A DNA stretch of 64,000 nucleotides from the NCBI GenBank assembly GCA_033296885.1, contig MU863973.1:1-64000 (forward strand), in the 5' to 3' direction. Source of the DNA: Triangularia verruculosa (taxonomy: Eukaryota > Ascomycota > Sordariomycetes > Sordariales > Podosporaceae). The first letter of the stretch is position 1, and every line of letters starts with the position of its first letter. The notes below the pieces were generated by a model, which did no database searches, was not told the origin of the DNA, and saw only the letters and a list, made by a program, of their open reading frames with translations. Positions 22,015 through 33,510 of this stretch are shown here, one piece after another. The position numbers and the translations under genes were made by a program.

Positions 22015-23431
22015 ATGGAGAAGGAGAAAGACTTGACATCGGCCTCCGACTCGGAAAGAACAGATGGCGAGATTTCGGTGCCAAATCAACAAAGTGTCGA
22101 CTTGAGATCCAAACTCAACTTGGAATCAGATCCCGGTACCAATGATGCTGCAGTCCCACCACCAGATGTGGTCCCAGATGGAGGACTCACCGCTTGGCTT
22201 CAGGTGCTAGGTTCGACCGCGATCTTGGTCAATACCTGGGGCTTGATCAACACCTTTGGTGTATTCCGTATGTCATCCTCCTTCTCTTTTCCCATTTTGT
22301 CGACGGCCGCTGACCTGTGATACAGAGGCCTACTACGAACAGACTCTCCTCTCTTCGCACCCGCCATCCTCAATCTCATGGATCGGCTCTACCCAAGCCT
22401 CTCTTCTCTTCCTTGTCGGTGTCTTTGCGGGCCCTCTTTACGACGCCGGCTACTTTCGCCATCTCCTCATAACCGGCATGTTTCTTATCGTCTTCGGGCA
22501 GTTCATGACCTCGCTGTGTACTGAATACTGGCAAGTCCTACTCGCGCAAGGATTCTGCATGGGAAGCGGGATGGGGATGACTTTCCTGCCTTCTGCCGCC
22601 ATCCTCAGCCAGTACTTTGCTCGTCACAGAGCACTGGCCCTGGGCATTGCCTCGGCAGGGTCACCGGTTGCCGGCACAGTATTTCCGATCATCTTCTCGA
22701 AGGTGGAAAAGAGTCTTGGATTTGGCTGGGCGACGAGAGTGATTGCTTTCATCTTGCTGGCGATGTCGGCTATCCCGGTTGCCTTCATGAAGACGAGGGT
22801 GCCGCCTCACAAGGGAAAGAAGTCTCTGTTTGACAAGAGCTTGTTCAAGGATGGGCCATACATGAGTTTCACGGCTGGTGGTTTCTTCGCGTTCTTGACC
22901 TTGTATGTCCCGTTCTTCTACATCACGCTGTACGGAACATCGCAGGCATCGGTGAGCGACTCCTTCGCGCCGTACCTGGTCACTATGTTGAACGCGGGCT
23001 CGATCCTGGGACGAATTATTCCCAATGCATTGGCGGATAAGTTTGGATGCCTGAACCTCATGCTTGTCTGCATAGCGACCAGTGCTGTTCTCGTCTTTGG
23101 CTGGCTGGGGGTGAAGGATCTGGCTGGGTCAGTCGTCTTCGTGCTGCTGTATGGTGCCTTTTCGGGAGGCGTAGTCAGTCTGGTACCGAGTGTTGTCGTC
23201 GAACTGTCTCCTGACCTGTCGAGAGTTGGAACTCGAATGGGTTTTGGTTTTATCGTCTCCGGAACTGCAGTCTTGATCGGAACCCCTATTGCGGGTGCGG
23301 TCCTGGGCGGTGAGAGCGCCAACGCTAGATGGGTACCGACAGTCCTGTACGCTGCTTGCGGGCTGTTGATTGCGACACTGCTCTATTCCACGGCGAGATT
23401 CTTGCAGTATAGAAAGAAAGGAGGATGGTGA
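22015..23431 (+). CDS. MFS transporter, monocarboxylate-transporter (MCT/MCH) type
   Basis: Two exons (22015-22267, 22326-23431) with a 58-nt intron (GTATGT...TACAG) encode 452 residues. A hydrophilic N-terminus of about 60 residues leads into PDGGLTAWLQVLGS, the hallmark entry to TM1 in fungal SLC16-like carriers. About 12 membrane spans follow, with an intracellular basic loop near the middle (KTRVPPHKGKKSLFDK) and GRIIPNALADKFG, the MFS motif between TM8 and TM9. Relatives include yeast Mch proteins (Mch5 carries riboflavin), but the substrate cannot be inferred. It likely resides in the plasma membrane. Confidence 0.88.
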
Positions 23432-24826
23432 GCCCGACTGCGGGCATGACCTGCATTTTCATATCCGCATCATGCATTGGGAAAAGGTTAGCGTATGTTT
23501 TGTCGACATGAGAGAGTAATAGAGACACTGGACGTTATTCATGTACAACATTTCATGAACTATAATATCTGGAAGGAATAGCATACAACCTTTGCTCATA
23601 AAAGCGGATAATCTGCAATATCAAACTGTCACGAAGAAGCGCAACTGCCGCGTAGGAGGGTGATCGGCTGGGTTTAAGCGCAGTAAAAGAGGTAGCAAAG
23701 ATGCTCGACTGAAACGTGTATGATGCCAAGTAGATGAAACCAAAAGCACTCCCGTCTGGAATCGGCAATCATAACCGAGATCAGTAAAAGAGCTACCAGA
23801 AAACCGTTTCGTGATGAGGATGTGATGTTCCATGGATGGTGAGCTCTTGCGTGCCAAGCATCAAACACCGGAAACTTGAGCACGGTGCACTCTCAGCAAC
23901 TTGCAGACGCACAGACTCCACCATAGTCTGGACTCAGTCGAACTGCTGACTGCATAATTATGTTCCCTGCAAAAAAAGTTCGTCATTGCTCCTTCAGAAA
24001 CGTTACCTTGACAGCAACGACTACGCAAATACGATGCTCTGGCTCTTGGGGCTCCAACTGACAACTGGCATCGGAGTTTTATCTGTACTTTGTCTCGGGA
24101 GCCCAGCGATTGAAACAATCCGATTTGTCAGAGTGGAATCCACAAGCCAAACGCGAGGGCGAGGGTCGTGAATAATGTCTTACAGCACTTCCGTCAGCCC
24201 TTATTCAGCAATCCAAGGGTCAGTTTAGAAGTGGGGCAGTTCCGGTGTTGAGGGGCAACCGAGGGGCAGCCTGTTCAAACCAACTTGAACACAGCTATGG
24301 GCGTGTGGGATTACCTAGGTACACTCGCAGGGCATTCCAGGAGGTGGGAGATGTCTGGTATCCACGTAGCCCACAATTGGTAATTAGTTTAATCAGCTTT
24401 GCTAAACATGACATTCGTCGATATCGAGTTTTTAGCGGACTCGGACTGTGTTTGACAGGCTCGTCGGGAGGGTGAGCCGGACCAATTTCGGTGCTACACC
24501 GACGCCCCCTTCGACGTTGCGTTACTAGACAACAAACCCCTCCGTCGCTCGCCAGCAATCGTTGATCCAGGGTTGATTATCCGATCATGACGAATGCCGA
24601 CAAATGCAGATGGTACCCGGCCTGAGACCTTCTTTGACGCGGGATCTTCCCTGGGCGGTACCCCATCCCTTTTGACGTGTTGTGTATATATAGACTCGTC
24701 CGGTATCTGCTTTGTTGGATCTGGATCATTCTGCATCCCAACTTCCAATTGATACCCATACCGCCTTCTTGCGATTCACTACTTGATACCCATACAACTA
24801 TACACCCACATACCTAATCAGTCAAC
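23432..24826. other. 1.4-kb intergenic region, no gene seen
   Basis: No supported gene. The last 150 bases hold the TATA box and CA-rich leader of the WrbA-like gene. Confidence 0.45.
24685..24692 (+). promoter_or_regulatory. TATA box of the WrbA-like gene
   Basis: TATATATA lies 142 bases upstream of the ATG, followed by a CA/AC-rich leader with the start context TCAACATGG. Confidence 0.55.
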
Positions 24827-25505
24827 ATGGCTCCCAAGATCGCGATCGTTTACTACTCGATGTACGGCCACATCAAGCAGCTGGCCGAGGCTGAGAAGGC
24901 CGGTATTGAGAAGGCTGGCGGCACTGCCGACCTCTACCAGTATGTTGTTTGCACATCGAGTTGAACAGACGGAATGAAAACAATGCTTACAGTCCAACAG
25001 GGTGCCCGAGACTCTCTCCGAAGACGTCCTCGCCAAGATGTACGCCCCTCCCAAGGACGCCACTGTCCCCGTCCTCGAAGACCCAAGCGTGCTCGAGCAA
25101 TATGACGCCTTCCTTATCGGCATCCCAACAAGATACGGCAACTTCCCCGCCCAGTGGAAGGCTTTCTGGGACAAGACCGGCAAGCAATGGAGCTCGGGTG
25201 GCTTCTGGGGCAAGTACGCCGGTGTCTTCATCTCGACCGCTTCTCAGGGTGGTGGCCAGGAATCCACTGCCCTCGCCGCCATGAGCACATTCGCCCACCA
25301 CGGTATCATCTACGTGCCCCTCGGCTATGCCAAGGCCTTTGGCATCTTGACCAACCTCGAGGCGGTTCGCGGTGGCAGCGCTTGGGGCGCCGGTACTTTT
25401 GCTGGCGGTGATGGCAGCCGCCAGCCATCTGACCTTGAGAAGGAGTTGGCCACCATCCAGGGCGAGGAGTTCTACAAGACGGTCGCCAAGGCTTTCAGTG
25501 CGTGA
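24827..25505 (+). CDS. NAD(P)H:quinone oxidoreductase, WrbA/Pst2-like flavodoxin
   Basis: Two exons (24827-24939, 25001-25505) give 205 residues. The FMN phosphate-binding loop is VYYSMYGHIKQLA at the N-terminus. The isoalloxazine loops are PTRYGNFPAQ (about 90-100) and STASQGGGQE (about 125-135), followed by HHGIIYVPLGY, all as in WrbA. It reduces quinones by two electrons with NAD(P)H and protects against oxidative stress; yeast homologues Pst2, Rfs1 and Ycp4 are membrane-associated at eisosomes. Codons are strongly biased to C-ending forms and there is a clear TATA box, which suggests high or inducible expression. The donor is GTATGT and the acceptor CAACAG. Confidence 0.92.
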
Positions 25506-26248
25506 AATCACCATCGTGAGTTTTTGTGAAGGAGATGTGGACTGGGATGTAGCTAATAGGTGGTGAAAGGGGGTGTATCAAGGGGAGCGTCGAATGGTGT
25601 ACCGGCCGCAGCTAAGACCTCTGCTCCTGCCGCCGAGGCAAGGCAAACAAAGGCCGAGCCTGTTCCAAAGAGGGAGGAAGACGAAGAGGAAGGTGGACCA
25701 TGCGGATTACCGTCCAAGTGTGTCGTTTTGTGATTTTTAGCAAGCAGCATTACTATACTGTTTCTCCAGCGAATATACATATGGATACCAAGTACACTGC
25801 ATTCAGAATCCTTAACTTCTCCGCTCTGTGCAACCATTGGCCCCTAAGTCTTGTGTGTTGAGACTAGGGGCGCACCGACGTAACACAGCACTTCGCCCAA
25901 CGGGCAGGCAGCCATCCAGATCAACCTGCAGTAATCCAGACCACTGTCACCCCTCAGCTGTCTCCTTCTTTTGGCTTTCGGATCAATCCTTCATGAAGAT
26001 AGGTATCCAAAAGTTCAACTCAATTACAAAGCAAGTGAGTCACTTTGTCTGCAGGGTTAGGGTTGTAGGCCATAAAAAAGATCCTCCACCTGCATCAATT
26101 TATTTTAGGTTTTTCTCGTCTGCTTTTCAAGCGGCTCGCTTTCATTCACATGAACTCAAAATTCCACCCTAACACACTTTTTCTTTTCAAACTTTGGATT
26201 CATCAACTACCAGCTCTCCCATTGATCCAAAAGGAATAAAAGAAAATA
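25506..26248. other. Intergenic, no gene seen
   Basis: 3' region of the flavodoxin gene and promoter of the Yae1-like gene. A minus-strand open frame at 25553-25837 shows no family features. Confidence 0.45.
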
Positions 26249-27061
26249 ATGCTCCTCCGTCACCCTTCCCTCCACCCCGACGAAACAAGAGCATCCTCCG
26301 GCAACGACCAAGACATCTTCCCCAGCATGTCTTCTCACATCCCCAACCAGCAGCAGCAGCCGTCAACAGACCAGGACACGGAGCCCGAGAACGGCCAGTT
26401 TGACGACGTTTGGGGTGATGACGATGAAGATTTCGTCACTCACAACAGCAACTCTTACCATCACACCTCTTCTGCAAACCAAGAAAGAGACATCAACCGT
26501 CTCAAAGACCTGCACTCCAAAACCGGCTACATCGACGGCATAACTTTTGCCAAGTCCACCTCCGTCCAGGCCGGCTTTGACGAAGGTTTCTCCCTCGGAG
26601 CCAACATCGGGTCCCGAGCCGGGGTTTTGTTGGGGATTGTCGAAGGTTTTGTGGCTGCGTTTGGCTTGCAGTCTATTTCCACGTCACCGCCACAACCGTG
26701 GGAAACCGCGGAAGCTAGGCGGTTGGAGGTGCTCTTGAATGAAGCGAGAAGGGAGCTTGACGTGAAGAGCGTTTTTGCAAAGGAGTGGTTTTCTGAGGAT
26801 GGGAACTGGAATTATCCCGTTGGTGACGAGGTCAATGGTGGGGAGGTGCTGTTCCCGGATGTGGCGGCTTATCACCCTCTGATCAGGAAGTGGGATGAGA
26901 TTGTCAGGCGGGAAGGGGAGAGGCGCGGGCTGGATTGGAATGTTTTGAGGGATCCGGAGGGTTATGAGAGGGAACATGGGCACGACCACGAAGAGCACAA
27001 TGGTGGGAGAGAGAGCCAGCCGGCGGTGGCAAAGAAGGGAAACCAGGCTTTGGCTTGGTAA
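26249..27061 (+). CDS. YAE1: Yae1-like protein (Lto1-Yae1 Fe-S adaptor)
   Basis: Single exon of 270 residues. Residues about 93-133 contain the deca-GX3 repeat of the Yae1 family: GYIDG, AGFDEGFSLGANIG and AGVLLGIVEG, with Gly every fourth position along a helix pair. The N-terminus is acidic (QFDDVWGDDDEDF) as in other Yae1 proteins. In yeast, Yae1 with Lto1 hands the ABC protein Rli1 to the cytosolic Fe-S targeting complex, so this supports ribosome recycling and biogenesis. The C-terminal half (150-270) is less conserved and His/Glu-rich at the end. Start context AAATAATGC; an in-frame second Met at residue 27 is an alternative start. Confidence 0.85.
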   Translation: MLLRHPSLHPDETRASSGNDQDIFPSMSSHIPNQQQQPSTDQDTEPENGQFDDVWGDDDEDFVTHNSNSYHHTSSANQERDINRLKDLHSKTGYIDGITFAKSTSVQAGFDEGFSLGANIGSRAGVLLGIVEGFVAAFGLQSISTSPPQPWETAEARRLEVLLNEARRELDVKSVFAKEWFSEDGNWNYPVGDEVNGGEVLFPDVAAYHPLIRKWDEIVRREGERRGLDWNVLRDPEGYEREHGHDHEEHNGGRESQPAVAKKGNQALAW

Positions 27062-27173
27062 CCGTTACCGTGAACTATTGTTTCTGAGAATTGCGCACAC
27101 AGCACGGTACATTCAACATTTTGCCAACCCAAAACGCCCCACCAGCGACACCTGTAACCCTCTCCCAGACGCC

Positions 27174-29078
27174 CTATTGCCCATCAGTTTTGGCTGCTTG
27201 CTTTTGCAACCTCTTTCTCACCACATCTCCCAACTCCGTCTTTGGCTTTATGTACACCTCTACCCTCTCTCTCACCTTCGTCTTCTGTTCAAAATCATAC
27301 GCCAACCCGATCAGTTTCTCCTCGCTGAAACCCTCGCCGACAAAACTAATCCCAAACGGCTGATTGCCCGCCGAGCGCACAAGCTCTCCAAACTGGTCTC
27401 TCTCCTCCACCACACTTCCGTCATTGGGCAATTTCCCCAGCGGCACTGTCACAACGGGCGTTCCTAGCAGCGCAGGCATGGTAGGCGACCACCAAGTCGG
27501 GAGAACCAAGGCATCCAACGAATGGTTCTTCAAGGCTCCCAGAATACCCTGCGGACCGGCAGCGAAGACCTGGGCGGAGTAATTTCCCCAGTAATAGGGC
27601 GAATCGTTACCGTGGCCTGTGTCGGTTAGGGCAGATTCCCAACGAGCAGTGTCTCTCTCCGGGTAATGTTCCAGGTGCCCGTGGGATTTTGTCCAGTTTA
27701 CGAGCGATGGGAGGTCAGTGAGGTTTTCCGGGTTGGCGGTCAGCAAATTGAAATACGTGGGGAGAGCAGAGATGAAGTCTGCGTTTAATACATGCATTTG
27801 ATAGGGGCCGAGGTTCATCAGGTCTTGGCCAGGGAGGTACAAATCGTCGATTATTGTTGCGTTGGCTTGCCTGAGGGTTTCCAGAGCGGCGTTGAAGGTT
27901 GAGGCAATGTATTGAAATGGAGGGGGAGGGGGGCTTGGAATTAGATTCCTCGGGATGCCGATGCGCTTGCCGGCGAGAGAGCCCAGTTGACACGCGGCGA
28001 CGTAATCGGGAACCGCAGGAAAGGGGATGGCGCTGGTGTAATTGTCTTTTGGATCTTGCCCGGAGATGGCAGAGAGGAGGTATGCGGCATCTTTTACGGT
28101 TCGAGCCATGGGACCGATGGTGTCCTGGCGTTCGCTAATGGGAACGACAAGGTAGCGGGATGTGAGGCCTACGGTGGGTTTGATCCCAACGAGGTTGTTG
28201 ATCTGAGCTGGGGAGAGGATCGAGCCATGGGTTTCAGTGCCTAAGGAAGCAGCTGCTAGACCCAGGGAGCTGGCCACACCGCTGCCGGAGGAGGAACCAG
28301 ACGGGTCTTGTTTCGGAAAGTAGGCGCCTTCTGTCTGCCCGCCAGTCGATGACCACCCGTTGCTGGTGTTGAAGCTCCTGAAGTTGGCCCATTGGGAGAG
28401 ATTTGTCTTGCCGAGGATTATTGCGCCTGCTTGCCGGAGTTTTGCCACCACGGTGCTGTCTTCTGGAACTTTTGCTCCAACGAGGGCGTACGACCCGGCG
28501 GTGTTGGGCATTTTGTCAAAAGTAGCGATGCTATCCTTCAACAAGATAGGAATGCCGTGGAGCGGGCCGTGGCTCGTCCCAGCTGCTCGAGCTGCGTCTA
28601 GATCTGCCGCTATGGAGAGGGCGTCCGGGTTGATCTGGGTCACGGCTTTGAGAGTCGAATTGACTTCGTTGATGCGAGCTATGTAGGCGTTTACCAAGTC
28701 GACGCTAGTGAATAAACCTGAATTCAACCCCTCGAGAAGATCGTGGATCTCAGCATTGAGAAGTGATGGGAACTCCTGTCCGTTGATTGTTGTCCCTCCA
28801 TTTTGTGGGGTTGCAACAGCTTGCCCGTGGTGAATCCAGAAGAATGATGCCGTGACGGCAAGGGCTTTGCATACTGGTGAGATGAGCATCGTGTCGGTTT
28901 GCTCACGGCAGTAGTAGCCGATCGTCAGGATCCCCAAAGCGAAAAGGTTGGTAATGAGGACTATTGAGAAGAAACTGGACCGGAGGCGGCGGCGGAAGAG
29001 ATACCACCTGAGATATATCTCCTTGTTCTGCTTCGAGACACGACCCGGCCCGGGTATGGCTTCTTTAGATTTATCCAT
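27174..29078 (-). CDS. Amidase-signature family hydrolase, membrane-anchored or secreted
   Basis: One exon codes 634 residues from the ATG at 29078. The amidase signature is clear: Lys in PILLKDSIATFDKMPNTAGS, the Gly/Ser loop PSGSSSGSGVASSLG, and the nucleophile Ser in ETHGSILSPAQINNLVGIKP, forming the Ser-cisSer-Lys triad. Several N-glycosylation sequons (NYT, NLT, NWT, NYS) suggest passage through the secretory pathway. Upstream of the catalytic domain is a basic segment then one hydrophobic span (SIVLITNLFALGILTIGYY). An internal ATG at 28889 begins a second hydrophobic segment that resembles a signal peptide, so the product may start there (571 residues) and be secreted. The substrate is unknown. 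Confidence 0.85.
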   Translation of the reverse strand: MDKSKEAIPGPGRVSKQNKEIYLRWYLFRRRLRSSFFSIVLITNLFALGILTIGYYCREQTDTMLISPVCKALAVTASFFWIHHGQAVATPQNGGTTINGQEFPSLLNAEIHDLLEGLNSGLFTSVDLVNAYIARINEVNSTLKAVTQINPDALSIAADLDAARAAGTSHGPLHGIPILLKDSIATFDKMPNTAGSYALVGAKVPEDSTVVAKLRQAGAIILGKTNLSQWANFRSFNTSNGWSSTGGQTEGAYFPKQDPSGSSSGSGVASSLGLAAASLGTETHGSILSPAQINNLVGIKPTVGLTSRYLVVPISERQDTIGPMARTVKDAAYLLSAISGQDPKDNYTSAIPFPAVPDYVAACQLGSLAGKRIGIPRNLIPSPPPPPFQYIASTFNAALETLRQANATIIDDLYLPGQDLMNLGPYQMHVLNADFISALPTYFNLLTANPENLTDLPSLVNWTKSHGHLEHYPERDTARWESALTDTGHGNDSPYYWGNYSAQVFAAGPQGILGALKNHSLDALVLPTWWSPTMPALLGTPVVTVPLGKLPNDGSVVEERDQFGELVRSAGNQPFGISFVGEGFSEEKLIGLAYDFEQKTKVRERVEVYIKPKTELGDVVRKRLQKQAAKTDGQ

Positions 29079-30059
29079 TTGCGTGGTCGTGATTTCTGCC
29101 AAGAACAGGGGTTATTCACTTTCCCTCACCGCAAAATCTTGTTTTTTTTTTCGTATAGATACATAAGGTAGTTTAGGCAGCTGTCAAAGTCATGAAGCTG
29201 CACCTTCCAAACTGACGATATTACCGGTCCGTTTATGATGGACTAGGTTAGTTGCGTGAGAATCGGGTGTAACCATGCCGGTGGAAGGAGCATTGGAAGT
29301 TGAAGATTAGCGGGGTCGTGCTTGCCGTTAGTGGTTCTCGGGCCGTGGGACAGGGGTGGTGGGGATACAAACAAATGCAGGCTAATGTAGTATTTTCTGG
29401 TGTGCCAATCGGCTGCTTGTGCCTTGTATAGATAGATCTTGGTGTTGGCCGTTGCCTCCTAGGTGGCCATTATCAACTGTAGAGTCCGATAATGGGAGAC
29501 CTGAATCCAAAACAAGAGAACTTGGAGAAACTTTTGAGCTTTTGAGCTTGTGGAAGGTGTATTGCCTATACCTCAAAGTGTGTGCGTACGCGCCTGCTCC
29601 TGCGTGTTGTATGCAGGTGTTGCTGTGTAGCCACCAACCAAACACATGCCGAACCTAATCTACTCAAACAAACTCCGCCTTTGATATCCCTTTCCTACCT
29701 ACCATTTCCCTCCTTTCCCTTTCCATTCATTGCTGTTCTTATCAAAAAAAACAACGAAACGCCTAAGATGTAGCAAGTCAAAGATAAAACATTAAAAACA
29801 TTGAACGAGCAACTCCCGCCCCTCCTCCTTTTCCCTCACACACACACAGAAAGGTATCATAAGAAGAAGCTGGGAGTGTTTTCCGTTCCTTCCAATCAAT
29901 ACAACAAGGGGGTGGCAACGCTGAAAAGAGCAATGCAACCAACATCCAAATGAAAACCTTTTGTTTAAAACACAAACTGCGACATGGTGCCCGCCATGAA
30001 ACGAAGAGAATAAACAGGTACAGTCCGGCAAGATGCGTAGACCATCGTTCTTGGTGTGA
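29079..30059. other. Intergenic, no gene seen
   Basis: Promoter side of the amidase gene and 3' side of the next minus-strand gene. Short T- and A-rich tracts and a (CA)n tract (29837-29850) occur. Confidence 0.5.
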
Positions 30060-31978
30060 CTAAAGGGTGCGTTCGGGTCCGTCGGATTTGTTGTTAATGA
30101 CAGCAGATTCGGCTTCCTCGTGTACGGATGGAGAGACATCGGTTTCAACATTCTCCGCTTGCTTGGACTCGACATTCAGGTTCTCCAAGCCGCTTGTCAG
30201 GGCCTCCGCAGTTGGGCAAGCCTCAGGAAGAGCGATATCACCCTCGACCTCCTTGGCAGCTTCGACAACCTCCTCCGCAGTCTCGGCCTGCTCGGCAACG
30301 ATTGCCACCTCCTGAACTGCTGTCGTCTCAGCCACGACGTCGAGAGAGGTTCGCTTAGTGCCGTTCTCGGCCGGCTTTGGCGCTGGGACGATCTCTGCAG
30401 CCGGGGCTAGACTTGTTTGCGAAGCTGATGGTCCGCTTTGTCCCGATGTAGCGCTGGGAGGTCGTGATGTTGCCGGAGTGCCACCTGTTCTAGAAGCGGT
30501 TTTTTTGACACGGGGCTTAGCTGCTGGGGACGTCCTCCGTGAGGCTGCCGGTCCATGTCTGGGCGGAGAAATGGGTACTTTTTGCGTAACCTTGCTGGCA
30601 GAGGCTTGTGTGGGACGCATCATTCGGGCGAGAAAGCTCTCATCAACCGGCTTCTGATGCTTGGTGTGCTGATCCTTCGGTGGCTGTGGCGGAGGAGGTC
30701 CTATGCTCGGTCGACTACGACCGATGGTCGAGCTCTGTCGCTTCAGCGTCTTAGAAGGAGCGGTCTTGCCTGCCGTAGTGCCGGAGCCTGCCATGCTTGC
30801 TCTGCTAGTAGATCGTGCGAGGGCGCTAGTTGGATGTGTGTTATCACCATGGAGTTTGGATCCCGAAGCAGCGGTATGTGTGGTGAGACCTGGCGGGAGT
30901 TTGACTGGTCTCGTTGGCGACTTGACCTTTGGCTTCACAAATCCAGTAGCTGCGGGAGAAGCATGGAGCGGCGGCGGTTTCTTCACGGAGGAAGGACCAA
31001 CAGGCTTTGCAGCAGGTGTGGCTGCCTTTGGAGTAGTTGTGGCCCCTGAGTGTGACACCTTCCTTTCGGGCGTCTGCTGAGCTGCGGCCAGATTTCGCTG
31101 GGGTCTGAGAGCAGGACTTCTTGGGGGTTTCGTCGCAATCGGTGATTTCGCCTGCTTCACGTCGAGCTTGCCTGTCGAAGAGGAGGTCTCGATCGACTTC
31201 AATGTTGCTTTCGATTCGGCGGCGGTGACAGTGGGTTTCGTGGCTTCCTTGCTAGCCGGTTTCTCCTTCTTTTCGCCCGCGCCATCTGTTCCGCTGACTG
31301 GTTCCTTGATCTCCGGCTTTGCTGTAGGAGTAACTGGTTTGTCTGTCGTATCATCCAACCCTGGCTCTGGGCTCTTCTTCACTTCCTCCTTTACATTTGG
31401 TACAGCCGGTGTCTGTGTGACCTTTGCATCCTTGGCTGGGGAAACTGCGGCCTTCTCTTCCGTCATTGCTTTTGGTGTCTCTACAATTGGCTGGTCTTTG
31501 AGAATGGTCTTTGGCGTGCTCGTAAGCCTCTCGAACTTTTCGAACGGATTCGGAATCTCCTTTCCGGCAGTTGGCGTCGTCATTTCGCTCGATCCACCGC
31601 TCAATTTCCTGATTCCAGGAATAGAATCCTGACTTCCTTCTCGCGTCAAGCCGACTCTACCGTCTTTTTCGATTGCGATGAAGCTCGTTCGGACCTTGGC
31701 TAACGGGCGTGGGGACTCGGCGCTGGGAGCTGGTGACAATGACGACAGTGTTAGCCACGTTGACATTCGTAATAGCAACCACGATGCGCATATGCATACG
31801 CCGACAGCGCCCCAAGGTGTGATCAGTGCACCCGGATGCGCCAACAGACATTGCGGTCTAGGAAGAACGGTATGGGAGATTCCTTACTGAAAGGCGCTCC
31901 AGGCGATCGGCCTCGGTCCGGAGGGCTGGTTTCCCCCTTTTGCTCAAACATGGCGCGAAGGTTCTTGACGGCGCTCAT
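30060..31978 (-). CDS. Conserved fungal low-complexity Pro/Ser/Ala/Lys-rich protein
   Basis: Two exons (31978-31888 and 31729-30060) with a 158-nt intron (GTAAGG, branch GCTAACAC, CACCAG) encode 586 residues. The conserved part is at the N-terminus: MSAVKNLRAMFEQKGE, SPPDRGRSPG and, after the intron, SPRPLAKVRTSFIAIEKDGRVG. The rest is disordered, with Lys/Pro/Ser/Thr repeats and many SP/TP sites (possible kinase targets), and an acidic Val/Glu/Ala-rich stretch near the end. Homologues in other ascomycetes are often labelled mucin-7-like from composition alone; there is no signal peptide, so a secreted mucin is unlikely. The long frame also stays open upstream through the intron, but splicing to the MSAVKNL exon restores the conserved N-terminus. 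Confidence 0.7.
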
Positions 31979-33510
31979 GGTGACTGATATGGCAGTAGCT
32001 GCCCGCTTTGGTTCTGAAATCGAATTTGAAGCCGGGCCCGAAGGCAAAGCAAAGGCGCAAAGGGATCTCGACTGAGTCGTGCGAAGTTCCGTCACACGGC
32101 GAGGTTGTGTTTAAGTCGCCTTGAGGGGGGACCACGCAGTCGCGCCGGGCGTTGCGAAAGAGACGCGCTTTAGCTCCCCCGCGCCAAGTGACCCGAGGGA
32201 CGGGACAATAGGACGCCGTGTCGCTTGATAAAACAGCTGATGTGAGGAAGCCAGCAAAACAACAACGGGCTAGGTAATATGGCGGCGTCGCAATGAGCAA
32301 TGGTGGGAAAGGTGTAGGTGCGGAAGGTGGTCGGGGCGAGTCGCGAACAGGATGCGAAAGATCGAGACAAAAGTATTAATGGACTGTGGTGCCACCCAAA
32401 AATGTGAAGCTAGCTAGGTGTCTTCCATTAAATTAGGAGATCAATTTGGGGAAGGGTTGGTTCAGGGGAGCTCGCCAAGCGGGGACTGGACCGTTGGAAC
32501 CCAGGCGATCCCGATGACTGATTAGGAGTGGTCTCGGTGGGACACCCGACACCCTGCCCCTATAACTCTGAGCAGCTCTTTTCGTCCAGACAAATCGAGG
32601 CATTTGGCGCACCGAAAGCACCGAGGGATTTTCTTGCTGACCCAAGAGCCAAAGCTCTGTTTGTCTTTATTCGGCGCGATCTTGGCCACAGAACCGCCGT
32701 GATGGGCGCGCAACGGTTGGCCCAGAGCTGGAGGCGGGTTTCAGGGGCTGAGCTCGTAAAACACCATCCACCACTCGCGATGCTGTAATAAATATCCTCC
32801 TACATACATTGCCACACGCCATCAGCTTTTCGAGCAGCAAGCGTCGTTTGCCTCGACTTAGCCCGGCCTGTCAGGATCTGTCTTGCTGTCGACGTGGACG
32901 TGGACGTCAAGCAACAGCTTTCCCCAGCTCAAAGCTCTTCGGCTCCAGGATACCCTTTCGAGAAGGCGGGACGGCCTTTTTTCGATTATGTTTCAGATGT
33001 CCGTCATGCATTGCGGCCGGCGCAATCATATGAAGCGCAATGCCTGTGCTCCGTCCGAAGTGTATAGTGCATAGACGGAACAGTGGTAGGATGGTCCCGC
33101 CGTTCCGCTTGGGTAGGTACCTACCTACCTTCCTTTCCAGCCCTACCGCTCCGGTCAATCGCAACGATGAGGGGTCTGAGCTTGAACCTCAAGGAGCACC
33201 CTGTCCCGTCAAGATGGAGATCGTTTCAAGGTCACAAGAAAACGGCCAGCGCAAACCGAGCGATGCTTCAACCCCACATTCTGGATCACATCCATTCACA
33301 CCCAAACGGGGAATAGCCAAGCAAAATGATTGAGCTCTCCCGGGAACCAGCCGCGGGGCAACGTCAAGATCCACGGTTCTTCTAGCTCCGATCCCGGCTG
33401 CCGAAAGACGCAATCCGAAGCTTTTTCAGCCGGCGCCAATAATTTCGCTGTGGCTTGCCTGTTGAACAAACCTCCAAAACCGAATAAAATTAGTCAATTG
33501 ACGCGCAAAC
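31979..33510. other. 1.5-kb divergent intergenic region
   Basis: No gene supported. A TAGGTACCTACCTACC tract lies near 33113-33130. It presumably contains both promoters; no TATA box is seen close to either start. Confidence 0.45.
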
